Below are positions 15,090-23,091 of a stretch of DNA of 39,445 nucleotides, in pieces. Both the position numbers and the translations under genes were made by a program. Location: assembly GCA_002371625.1 (NCBI GenBank), contig DFFV01000116.1, positions 1-39,445 of the forward strand. Reading direction: 5' to 3'. The notes beneath the pieces were generated by a model. It searched no databases. It was not told the origin of the DNA and saw only the letters and a list, made by a program, of their open reading frames with translations. Numbering within the stretch: position 1 is the stretch's first letter; the number at the start of each line of letters is the position of its first letter. The stretch is from Ruminococcus sp. UBA3767 (GTDB lineage: Bacteria > Bacillota > Clostridia > Oscillospirales > Ruminococcaceae).

Positions 15090-15799
15090 AGACTGTGCTT
15101 TTTTATCTGCGCCGTCGGGCGAGGGTATTTTTCGGGAGTCTGCGCCGCCTTGCCGATAACTATCAGCGTGCGTGCGTCACCGTTTGGCAGCGTGTATTCC
15201 TTCACCAGATCAAGCTCACCGCCAAGCAGCTTTATAGCCTCGCCCGCACGGTCAAGCTCCTCCTGCGCCTGCGAACCTTTCAGCGCAATGAACCGTCCGC
15301 CCACCTTCACCAGCGGCAAACAGTATTCGCAAAGCTCCTTCAGCTCAGCAACTGCCCTTGCCGTCGCAATATCGTACTTTTCACGGAATTCGCCGCTTCT
15401 GCCGATATCCTCGGCACGAGAATGTATGCAGGTCGCACCCAGTCCCAGCTGATCTGAAAGCTGCGCCAGGAAGGTTATGCGCTTTTGTAAGCTGTCCAGC
15501 AGCGTTATGTTCAGGTCATCACGCCATATCTTCACAGGGCATGACGGGAAGCCTGCTCCCGTTCCCACATCTATCATACTGCTTGAACGTGGCACACCTG
15601 CAAGGTAAAACGGGTAAATGCTGTCGTAAAAATGCTTTATCGAAATACCCTCGGCATCGGTTATGGCCGTCAGGTTTATCCTTTCGTTCCATTGCACGAG
15701 CAGCTCGCTGTACAAACCCAGCTTGTAGTATTGCTCATCTGTTATCGAAATGCCTGCGTCAGCAAACATCTTTAAGAATCTATCTCGTTCCAAGATCAT
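15086..15799 (-). CDS. rsmG: 16S rRNA (guanine-527-N7) methyltransferase
   Basis: The 237-residue protein is the GidB/RsmG methyltransferase, which uses SAM to methylate G527 of 16S rRNA. The SAM motif IDVGTGAGFPS lies at 76-86, preceded by WNERINLTAI and HFYDS and followed by LDSLQKRITFL and the ATARAVAEL segment. The usual GFPGIP is GFPSCP here, a mild variation. Its order after mnmE and mnmG is the classic origin-proximal arrangement. The start has AAAGGAC upstream. Confidence 0.95.
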   Translation of the reverse strand: MILERDRFLKMFADAGISITDEQYYKLGLYSELLVQWNERINLTAITDAEGISIKHFYDSIYPFYLAGVPRSSSMIDVGTGAGFPSCPVKIWRDDLNITLLDSLQKRITFLAQLSDQLGLGATCIHSRAEDIGRSGEFREKYDIATARAVAELKELCEYCLPLVKVGGRFIALKGSQAQEELDRAGEAIKLLGGELDLVKEYTLPNGDARTLIVIGKAAQTPEKYPRPTAQIKKHSL

Positions 15800-15847
15800 A
15801 TATTTATGTCCTTTCTGCGTTGATAAAAGGGCAAGCGCCTTTGCCCG

Positions 15848-17740
15848 TTATTTCTTTGCCTTTTCTCTGCCCTGCTGCTCCAGCCATACGAGCAAAACTC
15901 CCACGTCCGCAGGGTTCACGCCGCTTATGCGGCTCGCCTGCCCTACCGAAAGTGGTTTTATCTTGTTCAGCTTTTCTATCGCTTCAAGCCGCAGGCTGCC
16001 GACCGAAGCGTAGTCAATGTCTGTCGGCAAAGCCTTGCTTTCCAGCTTTCGCATAGCCTCCACCTGCTCCAGCTGTATCTTTATGTAACCGTCATATTTT
16101 ATCTGCAATTCGACCTGCTCGGTGACCTCTTTATCAAGCTCTGGGCGCTTTTTGTCAAAAGGCGCAAGCATATCGTAGGTCACGCCGGGGCGCTTTATCA
16201 GCTGCGAGAGCTTTATGCCGTTGTTTAGGGGATCAGTCCCCAGGCTTTCCAGCAAAGCGTTTATCTCCTCGCCGGGAGCAAGATTAACGTGCTTTACTCT
16301 CTCTATCTCCCGAGCGATAAGCTCGTTCTTTCTCAAAAGGTGCTCATAAGCCTCATCGCTCACCAGTCCTATCCTGTGTCCCTCGGGAACGAGCCTTATG
16401 TCAGCGTTGTCCTGCCGCAAAAGCAAACGGTATTCGCTGCGTGATGTCAGCATCCTGTAAGGATCCTCACAGCCCTTTGTTACCAGGTCGTCTATCAGCG
16501 TGCCGATGTAAGAGCTTGCCCTGTCAAGAATAAGCGGAGCTTCGCCCTTTATCTTCAAAGCAGCGTTCACGCCTGCCACCAAGCCCTGCGCAGCAGCCTC
16601 CTCGTAGCCCGATGTCCCGTTGAACTGCCCCGCACCGTAAAGACCGCTTATCTTTTTGAATTCCAGCGTTGCCCGGAGCTGAGTCGGGTCGCAGCAGTCG
16701 TATTCTATCGCATAAGCGTTGCGCATTATCTCCACACGCTCCAGCCCCTTTATCGAGTGCAGAAATTCCAGCTGTACAAATTCGGGCAGCGATGAGCTCA
16801 TTCCCTGCAAATAGTATTCCTGCGTGCCAAGCCCCATCGGCTCTATGAAAAGCTGGTGCCTGGGCTTGTCCGAAAAGCGCATTATCTTGTCCTCTATCGA
16901 GGGGCAGTAGCGTGGACCTATCGCATTTATCCTGCCCGAGTAAATCGGAGAAAGATGAATGTTGTCCTTTATTATCCTGTGCGTTTCCTCGTTGGTGTAT
17001 GCAACATAGCACTTAACTTCGTTTTTCAGTCCGCCCCTTGTCGAAAACGAGAACGGCGTTATCTCCTCATCGCCTGCCTGCTCCTCGAGCTTGTCGAAAT
17101 CTATCGAGCGCTTGTGTACTCTCGCAGGTGTGCCCGTCTTGAATCGTCGCATCTCTATCCCCGCATCTGTCAGGCACTTTGTCAGCGCCTGCGCAGGTTT
17201 TATGCTGTCAGGACCGCTTGGGTATGATACCGCACCAACGTGAATAACTCCCCCAAGGTAAGTTCCGCTCGCAATAATTACCGCCCTGCAGTCGTACTGT
17301 GTCCCAAGCAGAGTTTTAACGCCCGTAACAGCGCCGTTTTCAAATAATATCTGCGTTATCTCCGCCTGCTTTAAGTAAAGCCCGTCCTGCTTTTCGATAG
17401 TGTTTTTCATCAGCTCGTGATAAGCCGACCTGTCTATCTGCGCACGCAAAGAGTGTACCGCAGGGCCTTTTCCCCTGTTGAGCATACGGCTCTGTATCAT
17501 CGTCCTGTCAGCCGCCTTGCCCATCTCGCCGCCCAGCGCATCTATCTCACGCACAAGATGCCCTTTGGCAGTTCCGCCAATGGAAGGGTTGCAGGGCATA
17601 TTTGCCACGCAGTCAAGGCTTATCGTAAAAATAGCAGTTTTCAGTCCCAGCCGTGCGCAGGCAAGAGCCGCCTCACAGCCTGCGTGCCCTGCCCCGATAA
17701 CAACGGCATCAAAATATTCATTCTTCAGTGCATCTTCCAT
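15848..17740 (-). CDS. mnmG: tRNA uridine-5-carboxymethylaminomethyl modification enzyme MnmG (GidA)
   Basis: The 630-residue flavoprotein works with MnmE to build cmnm5U at the wobble position of certain tRNAs, using FAD, NADH and methylene-THF. FAD binding is shown by VIGAGHAGCEAALACARLG at 14-32. The family signatures CNPSIGGTAKGHLVREIDALGG, near residue 50, and GPRYCPSIEDKI are present, as is the helical C-terminus with ASRISGVNPADVGVL. Length is normal (about 620-640). It lies 47 bases after mnmE and 48 before rsmG, so the three are one operon. Confidence 0.97.
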   Translation of the reverse strand: MEDALKNEYFDAVVIGAGHAGCEAALACARLGLKTAIFTISLDCVANMPCNPSIGGTAKGHLVREIDALGGEMGKAADRTMIQSRMLNRGKGPAVHSLRAQIDRSAYHELMKNTIEKQDGLYLKQAEITQILFENGAVTGVKTLLGTQYDCRAVIIASGTYLGGVIHVGAVSYPSGPDSIKPAQALTKCLTDAGIEMRRFKTGTPARVHKRSIDFDKLEEQAGDEEITPFSFSTRGGLKNEVKCYVAYTNEETHRIIKDNIHLSPIYSGRINAIGPRYCPSIEDKIMRFSDKPRHQLFIEPMGLGTQEYYLQGMSSSLPEFVQLEFLHSIKGLERVEIMRNAYAIEYDCCDPTQLRATLEFKKISGLYGAGQFNGTSGYEEAAAQGLVAGVNAALKIKGEAPLILDRASSYIGTLIDDLVTKGCEDPYRMLTSRSEYRLLLRQDNADIRLVPEGHRIGLVSDEAYEHLLRKNELIAREIERVKHVNLAPGEEINALLESLGTDPLNNGIKLSQLIKRPGVTYDMLAPFDKKRPELDKEVTEQVELQIKYDGYIKIQLEQVEAMRKLESKALPTDIDYASVGSLRLEAIEKLNKIKPLSVGQASRISGVNPADVGVLLVWLEQQGREKAKK

Positions 17741-17787
17741 TGTTAAAAGAACCCTCTTTCAAATCTCAAAGGCAAGCGCCGAGCCGC

Positions 17788-19152
17788 CTATTTACCCACA
17801 CAGAATTTTGCAAATACATTGTCCACTACCGCCTCGGTAGCCTTTTCTCCCGTAAGCTCAAGCAAAGCGTTGGCAGCGCTGTCCGTCATCACCGTCACAG
17901 CGTCCAGCGTCAGACCCGAGTTAAGCGCACCCGCAGCCTCACGCAAAGCAGCCAGTGCCTTTTGCGCACATATTTTCTGCCGCTCGTTTGCAAAAATGTC
18001 GCTGTCGGCATCGTATTCACCCACGCCGAAAAGCTCCTCAACAGCAGCCTGTATCTCGTCCAGCCCCTGCCCGTTTTTCGCACTTATCTCGATAACTCTG
18101 CCGTATTTTTCAAGCTCTGACTTGTCCGCAAGCGTTTGCAGGTCTGTCTTGTTGAAAATTATCAGCACCTTTTTTCCCGTCTGCAAAATATATTCCAGCA
18201 GCTGCCTGTCCTGTCCGTCAAGCTCCTGCGATGAGTCAAATACCGCCATTATCAGCATCGCCCCGTCCAGCCGCTTTCTTGCAAGCTCCACGCCCAGCTG
18301 CTCCACCGTGTCGTCCGTTTCACGAATGCCTGCCGTGTCCGAGAGCCTCAGCATAACGCTCCCCAGCTGCGCACTTTCCTGAATAACATCTCTTGTCGTT
18401 CCTGCAATGTCTGTCACTATCGAGCGGTCAAATCCCAGCAGCATATTCATCAGCGCCGATTTTCCAACGTTCGGCTTTCCTGCGATGCAGGTGTCAATGC
18501 CGCTTTTAAAGATAAGTCCCCTGTCAAAGCTCTCTATCACCTTTTCAAGCTCCGCAGCCGCATTTTCAAGGCTTTTCAGCAGCGTGCCGCTTTCCACCTC
18601 GGGCAAGTCTTCCTCGGGGTAATCCACCCACGCCGCCAGCTCACCGAGAATGTCCACCAGAGTGTCCGTTATCTTCTTTATCCTTTCAAACAGCTTTCCC
18701 TGCCTTGCAAGGTTAGCCGAATTCAGCGCAAATTCGCCCTGCGCCGAGATAGTGTCCATAACAGCCTCCGCCTGCGTCAGCGACAGCTTGCCGTTGAGAA
18801 AAGCCCGTTTCGTGAACTCTCCCCTGTCTGCAAGCTCCGCCCCGTTTTCAAGGCAAAGCCTGAGTATTTTTTTGGTAACATATATACCGCCGTGGCAGCT
18901 TATCTCGCAAACGTCCTCGCCCGTGTAGGAGTGCGGCGCACGGAAGACCGTAAGCACGCAGTCGTCCACACGTCTGCCGTTTGCGTCCTTGACTATCCCG
19001 TAAGCGCAGCTGTACCCGTTCATTTTCTCAACGCTTTCGCAGCTTATCGGAGTAAAAACACGTTCAGCTATCTTCAGCGAGTCCTCGCCGCTTATCCTTA
19101 TCACCGAAAGACCGCCCTGAGCCAGCGGTGTGGATATCGCACATATAGCCAT
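17788..19152 (-). CDS. mnmE: tRNA modification GTPase MnmE (TrmE)
   Basis: The 454-residue GTPase is the partner of MnmG. The N-terminal THF-binding domain is residues 1-120 (ICAISTPLAQGGLSVIRISG, CEISCHGG, FTKRAFLNGK). The inserted G domain has G1 GKPNVGKS at 225-232, G3 DTAG and G4 NKTD. The protein ends in FCVGK, the C-terminal Cys-containing FCxGK motif essential for activity. The ATG at 19152 follows GAAAGGAG. A good promoter lies upstream, making mnmE the first gene of the mnmE-mnmG-rsmG operon; jag and yidC, its usual upstream neighbours, are absent. Confidence 0.97.
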   Translation of the reverse strand: MAICAISTPLAQGGLSVIRISGEDSLKIAERVFTPISCESVEKMNGYSCAYGIVKDANGRRVDDCVLTVFRAPHSYTGEDVCEISCHGGIYVTKKILRLCLENGAELADRGEFTKRAFLNGKLSLTQAEAVMDTISAQGEFALNSANLARQGKLFERIKKITDTLVDILGELAAWVDYPEEDLPEVESGTLLKSLENAAAELEKVIESFDRGLIFKSGIDTCIAGKPNVGKSALMNMLLGFDRSIVTDIAGTTRDVIQESAQLGSVMLRLSDTAGIRETDDTVEQLGVELARKRLDGAMLIMAVFDSSQELDGQDRQLLEYILQTGKKVLIIFNKTDLQTLADKSELEKYGRVIEISAKNGQGLDEIQAAVEELFGVGEYDADSDIFANERQKICAQKALAALREAAGALNSGLTLDAVTVMTDSAANALLELTGEKATEAVVDNVFAKFCVGK

Positions 19153-19224
19153 GTCATAACTCCTTTCTCAGCTGCTTTTTGCCAAGCTGCAAATAAAATT
19201 CTCAACAATACAAAATACAAAATT

Positions 19225-19254
19225 ATTATATCACATTTCTTATCTTTTGTAAAG
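19225..19254 (-). promoter_or_regulatory. Sigma-A promoter for mnmE-mnmG-rsmG
   Basis: On the minus strand TTTACA (19254-19249) and TATAAT (19230-19225), with the boxes near-consensus and about 17-18 bases apart. Confidence 0.8.
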
Positions 19255-19307
19255 CAGCAGCGGCTGTCCGCAATTCCGTCGCAATCTACTTTGTAAAAAC
19301 GGATGGT

Positions 19308-19542
19308 TTCGCACTGCTCCGGATTTTTCAAAAGTATATATGGCAACTGTTTTACTTTTTTTGCAGCGACGGTTCGCAATGCCCTCGCCCGAAAAATAGT
19401 GCATAGTTCTCGTTTTGCTTGGCTCGGGGCAATATTTCCCGTGTAAACCTGCATTTAAACTCACTTCGCAAAAATCTTCGCACCGCTCCGGGTTTTTCAG
19501 CAGCGTGTAAAGGGTCTGAGATGTTGTTTAGCTGCGACGGTT
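19308..19542 (+). repeat. Degenerate ~67 bp direct repeat pair
   Basis: Copy 1 is 19308-19374 and copy 2 is 19477-19542, 169 bases apart. Both begin TTCGCAC[T/C]GCTCCGG, continue [A/G]TTTTTCA and end GC[A/T]GCGACGGTT. The middle is diverged. The second copy runs directly into the -35 box of the YfhO promoter. Confidence 0.6.
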
Positions 19543-19569
19543 GAAAAAAGAGAAAAGATGTGTTATACT
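19541..19569 (+). promoter_or_regulatory. Sigma-A promoter for the YfhO gene
   Basis: TTGAAA (19541-19546), a 17-base spacer and TATACT (19564-19569). Confidence 0.8.
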
Positions 19570-19637
19570 AAAAAGGTATTTGACCGTTTGTTTAAAGACA
19601 GGTCGCCATACCGTAATAAACGAAAGAGGGAAAAGTA

Positions 19638-22316
19638 ATGGAAGCTGCGGTAAAGAAGGGTGTTTTCAGCACAGGGCTGAAAAAACAGAAAGAAAAATAT
19701 CTTTTGCTGTTCATCGTGTCATTTGTAATAATGATGCTCTCGTTCCTGCCAAGAATGATAATGAACGGCGGTATTTTCACATATTACGGAGATTTCAACT
19801 CCCAGCAGATAATGTTCTATCAGCACGCCCACGACAGCGTGCAGGCAGGCAGCATGAACTGGGATTGGGGAACCGACCTCGGATCGAGCTTTATCGGCTC
19901 CTACTCGTTCTATCTGCTCGGTTCGCCGTTTTTCTGGCTGACAACTATCTTCCCGTCGTCATTCGTGCCGTATATGATACCCTGGCTGCTGGCACTCAAA
20001 ACGTCCGTAGCAGCGGTGTTTGCTTATGCCTATATACGCCGCTTCGTCAAAGATCCCTCAGCCTGCTTTGTCGGCGGCTTGCTCTATGGCTGCTCGGGCT
20101 TTCAGATCTATAACGTTTTTTTCAACCACTTCCACGATGCAACAGCGGTCTTCCCCCTTATACTTATAGGATTTGAAAGGCTGGTAGTGGATAACAAAAA
20201 AGGCGGCTTTGCGCTGGCAATGGCTATCAGTGCGATAGTCAGCTACTTCTTCTTTATCGGTGAATGTGTTTTCCTGGTGGTCTATTTCTTCCTGCGCTGC
20301 ACCGATAAGGACTTCCATATCACGTTCAAAAAGTTCGGCTGGCTCATTTTTGAAGCCGTCCTGGGAATAATGCTCGCAGCGTTCCTCTTCCTCCCTGCCT
20401 GCATGGATATAATCGAAAACCCACGCCTGAACGAAAGGCTCTGGGGAATGGATATGGTGGTCTATAACGAAAGCGTCCGTATCCCACGAATATTCCAGGC
20501 GTTCTTTATGCTCAACGATATGCCCGCAAGAATAAACATCTTCGATTCCGACAGAGCAAGGTGGGCTTCAATGGCAGGCTACCTGCCGCTGTTCTCCGTC
20601 GCAGGTGTCATCGCATTTATGCGTACACGCAAAAAGCACTGGCTAAATAAAGCGATCGTCGTGTTTATGATAATGGCTTGCGTGCCGATACTCAATTCAT
20701 CGTTTGTAATGTTCAATGCCTCCTACTACGCAAGGTGGTATTATATGCCTATCCTGCTCATGTGCCTTATGACGGCAAAGGTCGTTGCCGAGAATAAGGA
20801 TGACCTCAAAAAAGGCTTCTGGCCCGTCCTTATCGTCGATGCCGTGCTGCTTGGCATAGGGCTTTTGCCAAAGGATGTCGATGGAAAGATAGTTTTCGGC
20901 AAAATGGCAAAGTACCCCGAGCTTTATTATATCCAGTTCATCGTCACCGCACTCATGCTCGCAATGCTTGCGTTCCTTATCTACGTTGTCGGGCACAATG
21001 ACGTTGCAGAGTGGATGAAAAAATTCAGGCTCAATTATAAGAGAGTCCTGTGCATACTCACAAGTGCCGCAGTCGGGATCTGTATGTTCACCTGCGTTGT
21101 CTACGGCTCGCTCCAGACCGAAGCGCCGAGGGATTATATCGACAGGGGCATAAACGGTGCGGATAATATGGATATGGAGCTTCTTGAAAAGCAGAGCAGC
21201 TATTATAATCCGCAGAATAACTTCTACCGCATCGAGACTTCACCCGATGTCGATAACTGGTGTATGTTCTGGGGACTTTCCTCAATGCGCTGCTTCCACA
21301 GTGTCGTGAATACGTCCATAATGGATTTCTACACCAAGCTCGGACAGACAAGAGATGTCGCTTCAAGGATAGAAACAAAGCTCTATGCGCTGCGCAGCCT
21401 GCTCTCTGTGAAGTATTACTTTGACCAGACACCGCTGCCGCAGGGCGCATCACCCGAAAGCCCGGGAAATCTTATCGGCTTTAAATATGTCGGCAAGCAG
21501 AACGGCTTCAGGGTCTACGAGAATCAGTATTATATCCCCATGGGCTTTGCCTTTGATAACTACGTCACCGAGAAAGATATGGAGTTGAGAACGGATATAA
21601 ATAAAGCCGAAATGCTTTCAAAAGCGCTCATTCTTGATCCAAGCACCGCCGTGAAGTATTCCGACTATGTTGAGCATTTCTCATTCATGCCAAGCGATTT
21701 CGGCGCTGCTGCGTATATGCAGAACTGCAGCGACAGGCGTGCAAACAGCTGTAAGGTCTTTCAGCATGATACCAACGGCTTCCAGGCGAAGATAGAGCTT
21801 TCCTCCAAAAAGCTTGTCTTCTTCTCCGTGCCTTACGATAAGGGCTGGAAAGCAAAGGTCAACGGCAAGGATACCGAGATAATCAAGGTCGATTACGGCT
21901 TCATGGCAGTCCCCTGCGATGAGGGCGTGAGCGAGATACACTTCACCTACCGCACAAGATTCTTTGCCGAGGGTCTTATCATCACCTCAGCAGGCATCGT
22001 TATCTGGACCGCCTACGTTGTCTGGTTCAGAAGAAAGGACAGGCTCGCACTTTCCCCCGCAAAGAAAAAACGCAGCCCGGGCGGAAATGACAGCGACACC
22101 GATGATAACGTAAATACCGAGGAAAACACCGATACAAACAGCGGCGGAATGTTTGATGACATTGCCGATATAGACGATATAGACGATATTGACGACATCG
22201 ACGAGCTTTCCCAAATCGAACAGCTCGATGAAACAGCCGATAAGGACGAGCTGGAGCAGCTGGACAGCCTTGATGCCGATACACCGCAGACTACGCAGAA
22301 AGGAACTGATGAATAA
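19638..22316 (+). CDS. YfhO-family multi-span membrane protein (GT-C-type glycosyltransferase-like)
   Basis: The 892-residue protein has about 12 membrane helices from residue 22 to ~500, a large extracytoplasmic beta-rich domain (about 510-770, including FFSVPYDKGWKAKVNGKD), a last membrane helix near 780-800 and an acidic cytosolic tail. The N-terminal GDFNSQQIMFYQH segment and LYGCSGFQIYN, then NHFHDATAVFPL, fit the YfhO family (DUF6044/GT-C fold). Some members glycosylate lipoteichoic or wall teichoic acids using undecaprenyl-phosphate sugars. The tail (about 825-892) has a short tandem Asp-Asp-Ile run and is an unusual addition. The next gene starts right after its stop. Confidence 0.85.
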   Translation: MEAAVKKGVFSTGLKKQKEKYLLLFIVSFVIMMLSFLPRMIMNGGIFTYYGDFNSQQIMFYQHAHDSVQAGSMNWDWGTDLGSSFIGSYSFYLLGSPFFWLTTIFPSSFVPYMIPWLLALKTSVAAVFAYAYIRRFVKDPSACFVGGLLYGCSGFQIYNVFFNHFHDATAVFPLILIGFERLVVDNKKGGFALAMAISAIVSYFFFIGECVFLVVYFFLRCTDKDFHITFKKFGWLIFEAVLGIMLAAFLFLPACMDIIENPRLNERLWGMDMVVYNESVRIPRIFQAFFMLNDMPARINIFDSDRARWASMAGYLPLFSVAGVIAFMRTRKKHWLNKAIVVFMIMACVPILNSSFVMFNASYYARWYYMPILLMCLMTAKVVAENKDDLKKGFWPVLIVDAVLLGIGLLPKDVDGKIVFGKMAKYPELYYIQFIVTALMLAMLAFLIYVVGHNDVAEWMKKFRLNYKRVLCILTSAAVGICMFTCVVYGSLQTEAPRDYIDRGINGADNMDMELLEKQSSYYNPQNNFYRIETSPDVDNWCMFWGLSSMRCFHSVVNTSIMDFYTKLGQTRDVASRIETKLYALRSLLSVKYYFDQTPLPQGASPESPGNLIGFKYVGKQNGFRVYENQYYIPMGFAFDNYVTEKDMELRTDINKAEMLSKALILDPSTAVKYSDYVEHFSFMPSDFGAAAYMQNCSDRRANSCKVFQHDTNGFQAKIELSSKKLVFFSVPYDKGWKAKVNGKDTEIIKVDYGFMAVPCDEGVSEIHFTYRTRFFAEGLIITSAGIVIWTAYVVWFRRKDRLALSPAKKKRSPGGNDSDTDDNVNTEENTDTNSGGMFDDIADIDDIDDIDDIDELSQIEQLDETADKDELEQLDSLDADTPQTTQKGTDE

Positions 22317-22853
22317 ATGTATTCCATAGAAAAAACCATCGCCTCAAAGCAGGTCTACGACGGCATAGTCGTAAAGCTGTACAGCGATGATGTCGAGCTT
22401 GATAACGGATATAAAGCTGTCCGTGAGGTCATTCATCACCCGGGCGGAGTCTGCGTGGCAGCGCTTGACGAGCAGGAAAATATCTTTTTTGTGCAGCAGT
22501 ACCGCTATCCTTTCGGTGAAGTCCTCACCGAAGTCCCCGCAGGCAAGCTCGAATACGGCGAGCAGCCCGAGACCTGCGGAAGACGGGAGCTGCTTGAGGA
22601 GATAGGTGCCACGGCGCAGAGCTTTGAGGAGCTTGGCTGCCTCTACCCTACCGTAGCCTACGATACCGAAAAGATATATATGTACCTTGCAAGGCAGCTT
22701 ACCTTTTCAAAGCAGAACCTTGACGAGGGCGAGTTCCTTGATGTTAAGAAAATGCCGTTAAAGCAGGCTTATGAGCTTGCGCTCAGCGGCGGCCTGCCGG
22801 ATGCCAAAACCCAGCTCGCCGTTATCAAAGCCTACCTTAAACTTCACGGCTGA
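22317..22853 (+). CDS. Nudix hydrolase, ADP-ribose pyrophosphatase type
   Basis: The 178-residue cytosolic enzyme carries a complete Nudix box, GKLEYGEQPETCGRRELLEE followed by IGA. It is preceded by VQQYRYPFGEVLTEVPA, the pattern of ADP-ribose pyrophosphatases (NudF-like), which split ADP-ribose to AMP and ribose-5-phosphate. The ATG directly abuts the stop codon of the YfhO gene (TAAATG), with AAAGGA inside the upstream reading frame, so translation is probably coupled. A strong terminator follows. Confidence 0.88.
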   Translation: MYSIEKTIASKQVYDGIVVKLYSDDVELDNGYKAVREVIHHPGGVCVAALDEQENIFFVQQYRYPFGEVLTEVPAGKLEYGEQPETCGRRELLEEIGATAQSFEELGCLYPTVAYDTEKIYMYLARQLTFSKQNLDEGEFLDVKKMPLKQAYELALSGGLPDAKTQLAVIKAYLKLHG

Positions 22854-22877
22854 ATTTAAAACTTCCCTGAAAAAATA

Positions 22878-22908
22878 AAAGCTGTACGAAATAATATCGT
22901 ACAGCTTT
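22878..22908 (+). terminator. Terminator after the Nudix gene (first copy)
   Basis: AAAGCTGTACGA and TCGTACAGCTTT form a perfect 12 bp stem, followed by ATTTGTT. The 3' half with flanks (22891-22911) is repeated exactly at 23062-23082. Confidence 0.8.
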
Positions 22909-22912
22909 ATTT

Positions 22913-23050
22913 GTTGATAAACTATAAAAACAATGATCTTGTGTCCGAAGGGGTTTTAGGGGGCGATCGGAAAGCCCCCTGATAAGGCGGCGAAGCACTA
23001 TATTGTTCAGCCTTTAGTCCGGCGTATCACTCAAAACAGAGTTTTGAAAC
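22913..23050 (-). repeat. Dispersed non-coding element, copy B (inverted)
   Basis: On the minus strand it begins GTTTCAAAAC and ends GTTTATCAAC (imperfect inverted ends). It carries the same GGGGGC/GCCCCC hairpin and ACCCCTTCGG core as copy A, and the AT-rich right part ending TATAGTTTATC is shared. It lies between a terminator and a 21-base exact direct copy of part of that terminator. A further hairpin, TCAAAAC/GTTTTGA, sits at 23031-23047. Confidence 0.7.
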
Positions 23051-23083
23051 AAGCTGAGCTGATAATATCGTACAGCTTTATTG
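23051..23083. terminator. Partial second copy of the Nudix terminator
   Basis: AAGCTG at 23051-23056 can pair with CAGCTT at 23073-23078. The 3' half, 23062-23082, is identical to 22891-22911. It lies just past the stop of the minus-strand CAP gene and may terminate that transcript. Confidence 0.45.
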
Positions 23084-23091
23084 TGCTTTAT

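Larger units (their letters stand above)
19153..19637. other. Intergenic region between divergent mnmE and the YfhO gene
   Basis: There is no convincing gene in these 485 bases. It contains the mnmE promoter (19225-19254), a degenerate direct repeat pair (19308-19374 and 19477-19542) and the promoter of the YfhO gene (19541-19569). Short minus-strand reading frames cover the repeats but lack ribosome sites and recognisable domains, so I read them as by-products of the repeat. Confidence 0.6.

Noticed and set aside
19425..19440. Noc-binding site (ATTTCCCGGGAAAT)
   Set aside because: ATTTCCCGTGTAAA matches only one half; three mismatches in the other half.
19240..19464. Small minus-strand protein gene (74 residues)
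   Set aside because: No ribosome site and no recognisable domain, and it lies over the degenerate direct repeats and inside a promoter-bearing intergenic region.
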